The notes: a model not told the origin generated them from the letters alone. A stretch of 64,000 nucleotides of DNA from Sepioteuthis lessoniana (GCA_963585895.1 OY757939.1:60596320-60660319); one strand, 5' to 3'; positions 55,093 through 63,474 are shown, counted from the stretch's first letter. Program-made: numbers and translations.

Positions 55093-55650
55093 AATTAGTT
55101 TGAGTTATTCTTAACTATGAGGTTTGACGTTTTAAATTTTGTGTAGATAATGAGTTTTATTTGTTTTTGAGTTTTGGTGGTTTAATGTGTGTATAATGTT
55201 AGATATTACTTGCTCATCTAATTTGTAGTTTTTATGCATTTGATTCTTGTAATATAGGCTTATTCTGTTTGTATTGTTAGAGTTATTGTTATTGCTATTT
55301 CTATGGATGTTATGGAGATATAGTTTTATTTGTTGATCGATTAGTTTATTAGGGAAGTTATTAACTAGGGTTTGTTTCATGTTAGTTCTTTGTAAAATAT
55401 TGTCTAAAAGGAGGATATGTGATAAAATCTATGGATTAAGTTTTTTTTATAAGGACTATTTTATATTTTGGGAGGCATTCACTATGATAGTTACGTAAAG
55501 TGGAGTTGTGACTGGTTTATTTTTTGTGTAGGGCTGTAATGAATTTGTCATTGTCGATGGAATCAGTAAGAACGTCTAGAAAGGGAATTTTTTTTTATTA
55601 TGTTGAGTTCAGTAATAAACTTTAGTACAGAGTTCTTTTCAAGGGTTTAT

Positions 55651-55743
55651 TTTCAATATGATGTACTGGTTTTGCTAAGTTATGGTGTGTGAGATTATAT
55701 CTCACACACCATAACTTAGCAAAACCAATACATCATATTGAAA
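55651..55743. repeat. 44-bp-arm near-perfect palindrome
   Basis: Arms 55651-55694 and 55700-55743 pair with one mismatch around a 5-base centre (TTATA). The left arm is Penelope sequence in its normal orientation; the right arm is an inverted copy of it. Confidence 0.95.
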
Positions 55744-55744
55744 T

Positions 55745-55940
55745 ACAATTAAAATGCTCTAACTTTTATCATAAAGCAATTTACAATTGAATCATCATTT
55801 TGTAAGCTCTTCAGTTACACTGAACATCAGCTTTTAATAATCCAACTATAAATATCAGGTGGGAATAAGAATCATTCACTCCTTCCTAAATAAAAGCATC
55901 AACATCATAGAGAGAGGTTACAACAGAAATACAATGGGGT
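55745..55940 (+). repeat. Dispersed repeat with ATGCTCTAACT, copy 2
   Basis: AAAATGCTCTAACTTTTATC, TACACTGAACATCAG and AGAGAGGTTACAACAGAAAT resemble the copies at 22045 and 60480. Confidence 0.4.
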
Positions 55941-55979
55941 TATAGATCACGTAGTGTGTGTATATATATTTATATATGT

Positions 55980-56770
55980 GTTGGTTGGTTGGGTTTTATG
56001 GCATATCAACCTTTGTAGGTTATTTAACGCCAAATCCATTCTTATGTAAATAATCAGTTCAATTTAAAACAACTGTTTAGCATGAGTACACAGTTTAATT
56101 GGAAAAAACATTTCTATTTCAAACTATTCAGTTCATTCAAACAGTTATACATAACAGTTCAGTTTAGTTTAAGTACAGTTTCAATGTCAAAAACAGTTCA
56201 AATTAAAATTATTCAGTTTAGCATAAGCATGCAGTTTAAATGCATATACAATTTAATTGTGAAAACATTTCTATTTCTAACTATTCAGTTTATTGAGGCA
56301 GTTCAAATTCAGCTAATTCAGTTTAGTGTAAGTACAGATTTTGTTTACACAAAGTTAAATGTTAAAACAGTTCTATGTTAAACAATTCAGTTTAGTGTAA
56401 ATACAGTTTCAATGTCAAAAAACAGTTATATTTCAAATAATTCAGTTTAGCATAAGCACACAGTTTAAGTGTAAGTATGGTTTAATTGTCAAAAACATTT
56501 CTATTTCAAACAATTCAGTTTAGCATAAGTATGCCATTAGTTCTATTTAATCCATGGATAGGGCCCTATCAGGTGCTACTACGCTGGGTCAGAGTGGACC
56601 TGGAAGCAATGGCAATGAAGGGGTGCTCTATATTCCCCAAAGCCCCAGCATTACTGGGACCTCACCATCAGACTGTTTAGTGTCATATACAGGACACTCG
56701 TTATGGTGGGGGGGTTTACACCTCTGCAGAGGTGCAGTCAGTGTATTCTACAGCCCAGCCGACTGGGTAA
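55980..56770 (-). mobile_element. K-family element, longest array
   Basis: Tail GGGTTTTATGGCATATCAAC, about eight array units (AACAATTCAGTTTAGCATAA, CAGTTTAAATG-type words), core GGCCCTATCAGGTGCTACTA, CCTCACCATCAGACTGTTTA and 5' end CAGCCCAGCCGACTGGGTAA. At about 790 bp it is the largest uninterrupted K copy, and the extra length lies in the array. Confidence 0.9.
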
Positions 56771-57481
56771 TACACAGAGTTAAATGTCAAAATAGTTTTA
56801 TTTCAAGCAATTCAGTTTAGCATAAGTACACAGTTTAAATGACAAAACAGTTCTATTTTAAACAATTTCATCATCATATCGCGCTGGTAGCACGGATATC
56901 CCTGACCCTCTCTCGCCACTCCTCCCTATCGTTCATCGCCCTAGGTAGGTCTTCAGGACAACATCCCGTATCCTCACATTGCTGCTGGATGTATGTTCGT
57001 GCTGGTCGTCCTGCTTTTGCATGGCCATGTGTGGGGGTCCATAAGAGTACATCACTTATGAGTTTGTCCCTGCTTCTCCAGCAGTGTCCTGCATGTCTGG
57101 CTCGTCTAACTTGAATAGTTTTTGTGATAGGGGGTACGTGGCCGTACAGTTGGTGTCTTGTGGGGTGTTGCCGCCAGGACTTGTTTAAGATTGCATGTAG
57201 CATTTTAATTTAGCATAGATACGCAGTTTAAATGCAAAAATCAGTATTGTGAAGGAAGCATGGTTTAGTTCTATTTAACCTAGGTGCTACCACTCCGGGC
57301 CAGAGTGGACCTGGAAGCAATGGCAATGAAGGAGTACTCTGCATTCCCCAAAGCCCCAGCATTACTGGAACCTCACCATCAGATTGTTTAGTGTCCTATA
57401 CAGGACACTCGTTGAGGGAGGGGGTCTTACTCCTCTGCAGAGTTGCAGTCGGTGTATTCTACAGCCCCAGCCAACTGGGCA
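56771..57481 (-). mobile_element. K-family element split by a LINE insertion
   Basis: Array 56771-56873, interruption, then array, core and 5' end 57207-57481 (ACAGCCCCAGCCAACTGGGC). The array continues in register across the LINE tail at 56874-57206. It abuts the preceding K element in the same orientation, so this is another K-K dimer. Confidence 0.85.
56874..57206 (-). pseudogene. RTE-like LINE 3' end inserted in K
   Basis: On minus: MLHAILNKSWRQHPTRHQLY, TIQVRRARHAGHCWRSRDKL, RTYIQQQCEDTGCCPEDLPR, then ERVRDIRATSAI and an ATGATGA tail. One open frame (56874-57203), the best preserved of the RTE tails. AATTT on both sides may be the target duplication. 5'-truncated on arrival. Confidence 0.85.
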
Positions 57482-57504
57482 AATGTATGTGTGTGAATAA
57501 TAAG

Positions 57505-57742
57505 TTAGCCGACCTTAGTTAAGGGGATCCAAAGGCTCCTTTTTCAATAGCTACTAGACTGAGGAGTAGGAGAGGGTGCTCTTCTTTTCCTTGGATTGCT
57601 ACACTTTCCCTTGGTCCATATCTTATAATACTGTGTTAAGCAAAGAGGCATCAAGTACTATTTTTTTAGTCTTTGGTTTCACTCAACCTGAGATTGAACC
57701 CCAGTTTCCTGGACTATTGGCAAACACTACCCACTTTAGTTA
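57505..57742 (-). mobile_element. SINE B, near full length
   Basis: 3' end TAAGTTAGCCGACCTTAGTT, TCCAAAGGCTCCTTTTTCAA, head TTGGCAAACACTACCCACTT. B box GGATTGAACCCC-like on plus (GAGATTGAACCCC). Confidence 0.8.
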
Positions 57743-57751
57743 GAAAAAAAA

Positions 57752-57900
57752 TTCATACTTACTTAATCACTTCACAAATACTTTTTGAAAAAATTAACTT
57801 AAATCTTAATAAATTTTTAAAACTAATCAAAAAATTTAACGCAAAGAACTTACAAACAAAAACAAAAAAAAATGAAATATGACAGGAAATGGATTTATTT
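57752..57900 (+). repeat. Direct repeat, left copy (pair with 58152-58300)
   Basis: TCATACTTACTTAATCACTT, AATTAACTTAAATCTTAATA, GACAGGAAATGGATTTATTT align with TCATATTTATTTAGTCATTT, TTTTAACTTAATTTTCTTAA and GTCAGGAAAGGGATTTATTT 400 bp on. SINE E lies between them. Confidence 0.6.
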
Positions 57901-57934
57901 TATTCTCACACACTCTCACATGTATATCTGACGA

Positions 57935-58085
57935 CAAAACAACAAAAGGCTCAGGGTATCGCAAGATACTGCTCAGTGTACTCTGGGTTAGAGGTAATGA
58001 TTCCCCGGCCCTGAAATGATGCTTGAACCCAGAGTCATCATCTGACGAAGGTTTTGTTGGAAGCAACACTGCTGTTTGCACAAGA
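57935..58085 (+). repeat. Hairpin-bearing repeat SINE E, copy 2
   Basis: CTCTGGGTTAGAGGTAATGA, CGGCCCTGAAATGATGCTTG, AACCCAGAGTCATCATCTGA. It aligns along about 140 bp with the reverse of 51000-51145. The 9-bp hairpin is preserved through a paired change. Confidence 0.65.
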
Positions 58086-58151
58086 GTCATTGTGTGTGTG
58101 TATTTATTAGGTGTTAAACATTTATGATATGAGGTATGATTTAACAAAGAA

Positions 58152-58300
58152 CCTCATATTTATTTAGTCATTTCTCAAATAATGTTTATTAGAATTTTAA
58201 CTTAATTTTCTTAAATTTCTAAACCAGATTAAAAAAATTTTAAACAATGAAGTGAATTAAAAAAAATAAAATCTGTCAGGAAAGGGATTTATTTATTTTA
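58152..58300 (+). repeat. Direct repeat, right copy
   Basis: See 57752-57900. Both copies end in GGATTTATTTTA-type sequence. Confidence 0.6.
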
Positions 58301-58840
58301 CAGCCAAATATGAAAAGAATTATGGGAAACAGTCACTCAACAGCTGCCCTTTTAATTGAATAAAAATTATTTTATTTTTTAACCATTTTAAAAAGTAATT
58401 GAATTAAACTAAACTATTTGAGTCAGATGAAAATTTTCATTCTACGTGCAATTTGATATGTCATTCTCAGACTGACTTAATAATTATATATCAGTAATAT
58501 TTTATCAAAAATAAATAAAATGAAAATAGTTTATGATAAACGGACTGATGATGATGATATTTATAATTTAAGTTTACAGCTGGATAAAACTTTTCCTCAA
58601 TTCCTTCCATGATGAGGTAGAATCTGCTAACCTCTGCCATCTATTACCAGTAAACTAATATCTCTCCATCTTTTTATCCGGCCTCTCTTCCTACTACACT
58701 TGTTAAATCTTAGGTGCTATATATATTCTCTTTTCTAATTTCCTTGTTTATTAACTACTATATTTTTTCCTCTCTCTCTCTCTCTTTATATATATATATT
58801 TTTTTTTACACCATGACCAGAAAATCCGGCAAACACATAT

Positions 58841-58897
58841 GGAACCACTGTACAGCTGTTTCAACCTTACCAGGTCTCATCAGCAGTGTATACCATA
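58841..58897 (-). ncRNA. Hammerhead ribozyme, type I, all core bases intact
   Basis: Minus strand: distal stem I TATGG/CCATA, internal loop TATA/GTT, proximal stem I CACTG/CAGTG (58884-58888 with 58846-58850), core CTGATGA (58877-58883), stem II GACCT/AGGTT with loop GGTA (58863-58876), core GAAA (58859-58862), a stem III of C-G with loop AGCT (58853-58858), cleavage triplet GTA ending at 58851. Every invariant base is present. The short stem III with a self-complementary loop and the stem I internal loop facing loop II are as in animal retroelement hammerheads. Predicted cut between 58851 and 58850. Confidence 0.8.
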
Positions 58898-58904
58898 ATC
58901 TCCA

Positions 58905-58972
58905 CTATCTGAGATCGAACCGGCAACTACAGAATACAGACCTGAAACTCTACCACTGAGCCAATGATCCAT
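58905..58972 (-). promoter_or_regulatory. Internal pol III promoter (tRNA-like) of HH-A1
   Basis: A box TGGCTCAGTGG and B box GGTTCGATCTC on minus, spaced about 35-40 bp, within a tRNA-sized region. No true tRNA acceptor pairing is evident, so it is a retroposon head and not a tRNA gene. Confidence 0.6.
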
Positions 58973-58984
58973 ATCACACACAAG

Positions 58985-59130
58985 TGATCCCAAATTAACT
59001 AGTCATGGTCGCTGATTCGACTTCCAATGGTGATCACAGTATACACTGCTGATAAGACCTGTAAAGGTTGAAACAGTTATCCAGTGGTTTTGTATGTCAC
59101 GCAAAGTTCTTGCCAAATTTTCTAGTCATG
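58985..59130 (+). mobile_element. HH-A2: inverted, decayed partner of HH-A1
   Basis: On plus: a tRNA-like scrap with GCTGATTCGACTTCC (B box), the hammerhead-like region 59044-59086, then GCCAAATTTTCTAGTCATGC, equal to the HH-A1 3' part. The two copies lie head to head. Confidence 0.6.
59044..59086 (+). ncRNA. Hammerhead motif, core mutated
   Basis: CACTG, CTGATAA (needs CTGATGA), GACCT-GTAA-AGGTT stem II, GAAA, then CAGTTATC and CAGTG closing stem I. One invariant G is changed to A and stem III is mismatched, so no cleavage is expected. Confidence 0.6.
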
Positions 59131-59182
59131 CTAATTTAATTCATAATATATAATTATTCTATTTTAATTTTATATATATATA

Positions 59183-59322
59183 TATATGTGACAGATCTGT
59201 TTTGTTCAATCAGAACTCATCAGTGTGGCTAGACATACTAGCTTCCCGTAGCTGGGATCGAAACCCAGTTGACTCAAATGCCAATCCGAGACTACCTCTC
59301 ATCCATGAGTAGCTAATAGTAG
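59183..59322 (-). mobile_element. HH-A3: related tRNA-like head with hammerhead-like 3' part
   Basis: On minus: ATGGATGAGAGGTAGTCTCG (A box), TGGGTTTCGATCCCAGCTAC (B box), AAGCTAGTATGTCTAGCC, then CTGATGAGTTCTGATTGAAC, AAAACAGATCTGTC. Stem II GTTC/GAAC is intact, GAAA reads AAAA, and stem I cannot pair, its 3' side having become a TA microsatellite. A second partial copy lies at 59491-59530. Confidence 0.55.
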
Positions 59323-59490
59323 TGAAGTAAATTTTTAAATTGTTATAAATCCCAATTACTATTGTTTACATACATCCGCTTAATGGCTACTGAGAGCTCA
59401 ATTCATAATAATATGAAGAGCCTTGCAATAAACGCTAATGGCAACGTGATTACTTCATTTGCTAAAGAACTCAACCCAACAGGGGTAGGG

Positions 59491-59535
59491 GAGTGGCTAG
59501 ACATACTAGCTTCCCGTAGCTGGGATCGAATGCCA
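59491..59535 (-). repeat. Partial copy of HH-A3
   Basis: GTGGCTAGACATACTAGCTT and CCCGTAGCTGGGATCGAA repeat 59217-59254 almost exactly, about 274 bp downstream. Confidence 0.7.
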
Positions 59536-59540
59536 TATAT

Positions 59541-59865
59541 ATCATCATCATGTCATACCGCTAGCACGGATATCCCTGACTCTCTCGCCACTTCTCCCTA
59601 TCACTCATTGCTTTTGGCAGGTCTTCAGGGCTACATCCCGTATCCTCACATAGTTGCTGTATGTATGTTCGAGCTGGACATCCTGCTTTTGCTTGGCCAT
59701 ATGCGGGGGTCCATAGGAGTACATCACTGATGAGTTCGTCCTTGCTTCTCCAGCAGTGACCTGTGTGTTTGGTTTGTCTAACTTGTATCGTTTTCGTAAG
59801 GGGAGGCAAGTGGCCGTATAGTTGGTGTCTTGTGGCGGTGTTGCCACCAGGACCTGTTTTTTTAT
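59541..59865 (-). pseudogene. RTE-like LINE 3' end
   Basis: On minus: PPQDTNYTATCLPLRKRYKL in one frame and HTGHCWRSKDELISDVLLWT, RTYIQQLCEDTGCSPEDLPK in another, one frameshift apart, ending in ATGATGATGAT. 5'-truncated. Confidence 0.8.
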
Positions 59866-59869
59866 ATAT

Positions 59870-59972
59870 ATGTAGAAAAACTGATAACAACGATCCAAGT
59901 GGAAGGAATGATTTATTAACGGGTCGACACTATAGCGTTTCAGTTCTACTGAACCATCATCAGGACCATGAG
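59870..59972 (-). repeat. Hammerhead-like repeat HH-B, copy 3 (best preserved)
   Basis: On minus: stem I GGTC/GACC (59964-59967 with 59922-59925), CTGATGA (59957-59963), one extra T, stem II GGTTC-AGTA-GAACT, GAAA (59938-59941), stem III CGC-TATA-GTG, cleavage triplet GTC. All core bases are present except for the inserted T before stem II. The 3' part (CGTTAATAAATCATTCC, CACTTGGATCGTTGTTATCA) matches the other HH-B copies. Confidence 0.65.
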
Positions 59973-60070
59973 GGGTGATATTAATAATTTTAAGTTAACA
60001 ATGGGTGATTAGAAATGTGAAATACAAAAACCTAGGGGAAAATATGTATAGTAAGAAAAAGTTAGCTGTT

Positions 60071-60173
<103 letters not shown>

Positions 60174-60479
60174 CAGTCTAAAGTAGAATAAATATGGAAT
60201 TAGGAGGTAGACATGCTAAATTTCTGTGTCATTTACTACTTAATTCTATATTCATTCTCCTTTATTTGGATGACTTCAGTTATATTTTATTTTTCGTATG
60301 AGTGTCACTTATATCTTACTACATATCTATACCTCACACACTTTAAAGATGTTTGATTAGCCACTTTTATCACATATCCGTCAGATGAACAGACACACAT
60401 GAAACTTCAAGTAACAGATTTCTAGTATTAATATTTATAATATAACTGTAATCCAGCAAATAAGAGCACATAGTATAAT

Positions 60480-60730
60480 TTATATGAGAGCAATACACTT
60501 AAAATGCTCTAACTAAATTTTTAACCTAATGATAATTTTTATGGACTTCATTCATGCTGAACATTTTTTTTTAAAACCATCCAAATTCTTAGTATAATAG
60601 AGCTATTAAGTAATAGTAAGAATCCTTCCTAAACAGAAACATGAACTGTTGTTACAATGGAAACTTAAACGGTTCAAAGGATCATTGTATACACTCATAT
60701 AATTAATGACTTAAAGCCAATTTTTCACCT
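60480..60730 (+). repeat. Dispersed repeat with ATGCTCTAACT, copy 3
   Basis: TAAAATGCTCTAACTAAATT, CATGCTGAACATT, CATCCAAATTCTTAGTATAA, TTGTTACAATGGAAACTTAA. Shared with 22045 and 55745. Confidence 0.45.
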
Positions 60731-60739
60731 AAAAACAAA

Positions 60740-61400
60740 GGTTTGTTAATTTTTTTTAACGCATGATAACTTACTGTAGTTCAATACACACATACACAAA
60801 AATCAGGGGTTGTTCATTACATCAAGTCTTACATTACTTGAGTATATACAGTTATTATTTTCGTTTTGCCACATTCACAAGAAAAATTAATTGAATCTCA
60901 TTACCCAGGTCTGTAAATCACATGGGAGAAGGAAAAGTGTTAAAGAAGGTGCAATCTGGCATTTGGGGAACTCATTAGTCGTTCTTTAAATTCAGATTTT
61001 TGAAAATCTGATAGCCAACTGCTTATACTGTGGATTTCTTTAGAATCTGACTCCCAGGATAGTAAGTCTGCTGCTGATACTTGTAACCCCTCATTCCCAG
61101 AATCCAGCAGCTGGTACTGTCTTTACCATTCTCAGTCTTGGGGGTGCCCTGATGTGCCAGTAACCTCATCTATTAACATACAGAAAGTTGTGGTATTCAG
61201 AGAATTAAGTTAATAAAAAGTCTCTAGTGAAACTGATGTCTGACACACTTTGAGAATTCAACCTATTGGCAGTTAACCCATATATTCTTCAGAGGAAAAA
61301 AAAAAGAAGGTAACCATTATGGAACTCTTCCCAGAATTCTAAAACATGGCAGGAAGTACAAGGCTACTACAGCAAACTTTTAATCAACATTATCTGAAAG
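60740..61400. other. Sequence without recognised features
   Basis: No gene or familiar repeat recognised. Confidence 0.4.
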
Positions 61401-61414
61401 CTTGCCATGAAGTA

Positions 61415-61560
61415 TTAGAGAGAGAGAGAGAGAGAAACAAACAGGGAAGAGAAAAGAAGGGACAGAGAAAAATAAAAAGTGAAGAGAAAAGAACACACAA
61501 AAAGCGAGAGAGAGAGAGAACTAATACAGAGAGAGAGAGAGAGAACAACGAGAATAGAGA
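61415..61560. repeat. (GA)-rich tracts
   Basis: Several GAGAGAGA blocks within a purine-rich stretch. ORFs on both strands (RERERE or SLSLSL runs) are translations of it. Confidence 0.9.
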
Positions 61561-61949
61561 TTGATAAAGTGGGAATAGAGCAGAAATAATGAGGCTTGTT
61601 AATAATATTGCACAATACAGGTTACTCTTCTTTTTTTTTTTTTTACAATACTTCTTATGTTAACTGTCCTATTACTTCTGCCCCACCCTGTATATATAAA
61701 CACAAATATAAACCTGCTGATATACTTGTTCACATTTAGAAACCTTTATGTATATTTCACAAAAACATTTTTTTTTTTTTTAAACTTTCACTATTTTACT
61801 TGATCAAAGTAAAAATTCTTCAAGTTATTTTTGTGAGTCATTAGGAAGAATTAGTGATTCTGATCTCAGTTCAATCAATAGCTCTTCTATAATTTGTTCA
61901 TTGAGTAACCCAGATTAATAAATGAGCCTCCTGTTTGTCTGTGATACGT

Positions 61950-62100
61950 TTACAAGTAAAAAAGGCATGAATCCATTGTCTTCTTTGTAATTATAGATGA
62001 ATACTTAGGAAGACTGTGCCTTCTCACCTTTGTAAGGTAACTGGTCTAAGAGAAAGAAAACTTCTAAATTCACACCCTCTACAAACATGTCCTAGACCAG
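61950..62100 (+). mobile_element. SINE A, diverged 3' half
   Basis: AAAGGCATGAATCCATTGTC, AAGACTGTGCCTTCTCACCT, TTGTAAGGTAACTGGTCTAA, GAAAGAAAACTTC. Confidence 0.55.
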
Positions 62101-62201
62101 TGTTTTAACATAAGGCCTATTACTCCCAATGTCTTACAGAACTTGGTGAAGCCCCGAGTCCTGCTGTGGACTTACAAAAGATTGATAGGAGGGGATATAT
62201 A

Positions 62202-63093
62202 TCAGGTTGGAATGAATGTAATATCCAATTTTAGAGTATATATTATGAATGAAAAAACTTATACTGATAAAAATATTTAATTATAAACATAACTTCCAAG
62301 AACCTCATTCCATCTGTCAATAAGCTTATAGTTGCCATGCTTGTAAAATTTTGTAGGTTTTGATACAAAATAAGAGACCATTCAAATGATTCTAATCGCT
62401 TGTTGGGAGTTATTACTTATACAAAACCATCAGGTATCTTTTTTTTAGACTGGTTTATTACTGGCGAGAAGTGGATCCTTTATCATAATGTTAAGTGCTA
62501 TTGTCAGTGGATCAATTGAGGAAACAACTGCTCAGCAACAAAGAGGTGAACTTTATCCCAAAAAGATCATGTTGAGTGTATGGCGGGATATTCAAGGAAT
62601 TGTCCATTATGAACTGTTAGACAATAATCAAATAATCACCTAATCTCTACTGCAATCAACTTTAATGTTTGAAAAAAGCTTAGGACAAAAAATGTCTCTC
62701 CCGAGTTAACAGAAAGTAAGTCAATCACCATCGCAATAATGACTGTCTTCACACAGCTTAATTGAAGATGGATCTCTTAGAGGAATTAAGTTGGAAAAAA
62801 ATTACTTCATCCTTCATATTCTCCTGACCTTGTTCCTTCTGATTCTCACTTGTTTAAGGGATTATAGAATCCTTTTGAGGGTCTTAGGTTGCTATCAAAG
62901 GAAGAGGTTGAACACAAGTTGATTTTCCATCAAAACTTAAGGAATTTTACAAGCATGGTATCTATGAGCTTGTTGACAAATGGAATGAGAAGCAAAAGGA
63001 GGTAATGTTAATGATTAAATATTTCTATAGGTGTAAGTTTTTACATTCATAATATATACTCTAATATTTGATATTACATTATTTCCAACCCGA
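62202..63093 (+). mobile_element. Mariner element with fold-back ends
   Basis: Left end TCAGGTTGGAATGAATGTAA and the reversed right end TCGGGTTGGAAATAATGTAA open an inverted repeat that extends about 170-190 bp, far beyond the usual 30-bp mariner ends. It runs into transposase C-terminal codons on both sides. A TA precedes the left end (62200-62201); the right TA has become TC. The GGTTGG-type end fits irritans-like mariners. Confidence 0.8.
62515..63005 (+). pseudogene. Mariner transposase C-terminal relic
   Basis: The plus strand reads KKIMLSVWRDIQGIVHYELL (normally VWWD; first catalytic Asp D in WRD), DNNQ, then frameshifted HHRNNDCLHTA (HHDNARPHTS, second Asp altered), HPSYSPDLVPSDSHLFKGL (third Asp in PDLVPSD) and FYKHGIYELVDKWNEKQKE. 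The N-terminal helix-turn-helix half is missing. Confidence 0.75.
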
Positions 63094-63144
63094 TCTCACA
63101 CACACAAAGAAAACGAACTGAATTTCTTTTCACATCCTTATTTT

Positions 63145-63375
63145 TCTTTGTTTAATGGAATATCAACCTTTGTGGGTTATATAATACCAAAGCCATCTTT
63201 GTGAAAGAACAGTAGTGGTACTATATTTAACTAGAGCTAGAGGAGATAATAAGGTTCATTACCTTTCCCAAGGATATCAATCTGAAAGTGAATGTACTAG
63301 CATAAATGGAGTTTGAACTCTCACAATAATTTCATAGTCCAGCATGTTAACCACAATACAACTGGGACTTGACCC
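63145..63375 (-). mobile_element. SINE D, full length, with K-type 3' tail
   Basis: On minus: TTGTGGTTAACATGCTGGAC (A box), GTGAGAGTTCAAACTCC (B box), CTTGGGAAAGGTAATGAACC, AGTACCACTACTGTTCTTTC, then the tail GATGGCTTTGGTATTATATA, ACCCACAAAGGTTGATATTC, CATTAAAC. Confidence 0.8.
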
Positions 63376-63474
63376 AAACCAATTTGGAGGAATGTTGATA
63401 ATTCAATATAACATTTTGCTTTATCTGATAATGAGTTAAAAAAATTTTTGGAAAACATTGCTGATTGATGCATC

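Larger units (their letters stand above)
54348..55743 (-). mobile_element. Penelope-like element, copy 2, with terminal inverted structures
   Basis: Minus strand, 5' to 3': residual RT codons near 55650 (NKP.KELCTKVYY-like), linker KLIDQQIKLYLHNIHRNSNN and KNQMHKNYKLDEQVISNIIH (55132-55380), then the C-terminal block NITPITYIGHTTTTLSHCLT, DISTIKRYLMIQHNKD and TINKSFEATTIKK (54832-55092). It ends in a 46-bp inverted repeat at 54348-54484. A 44-bp palindrome marks its 5' end. No intact ORF. Confidence 0.78.
58805..58978 (-). mobile_element. tRNA-like head plus hammerhead ribozyme retroposon (HH-A1)
   Basis: On minus: tRNA-like head ATTGGCTCAGTGGTAGAGTT (A box) and GCCGGTTCGATCTCAG (B box). About 17 bp later comes the hammerhead (58841-58897), then TGCCGGATTTTCTGGTCATG, GTGTAAAAAAAAAT. 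The last part is an A-rich 3' end. The layout is pol III promoter, self-cleaving domain, tail. Schistosome Sm-alpha retroposons are a known parallel; I do not know of this exact family. Confidence 0.7.

Noticed and set aside
56554-56820. ORF in K core (GATTLGQSGPGSNGNEGVLY type)
   Set aside because: The same peptide can be read from many K copies with random breaks. No start, promoter or conservation of frame suggests a protein.
58905-58972. Possible true tRNA gene
   Set aside because: Good A and B boxes but no acceptor-stem pairing, and a hammerhead follows directly.
61346-61615. Charged and serine-rich ORFs on both strands
   Set aside because: They are translations of GA/TC low-complexity sequence.
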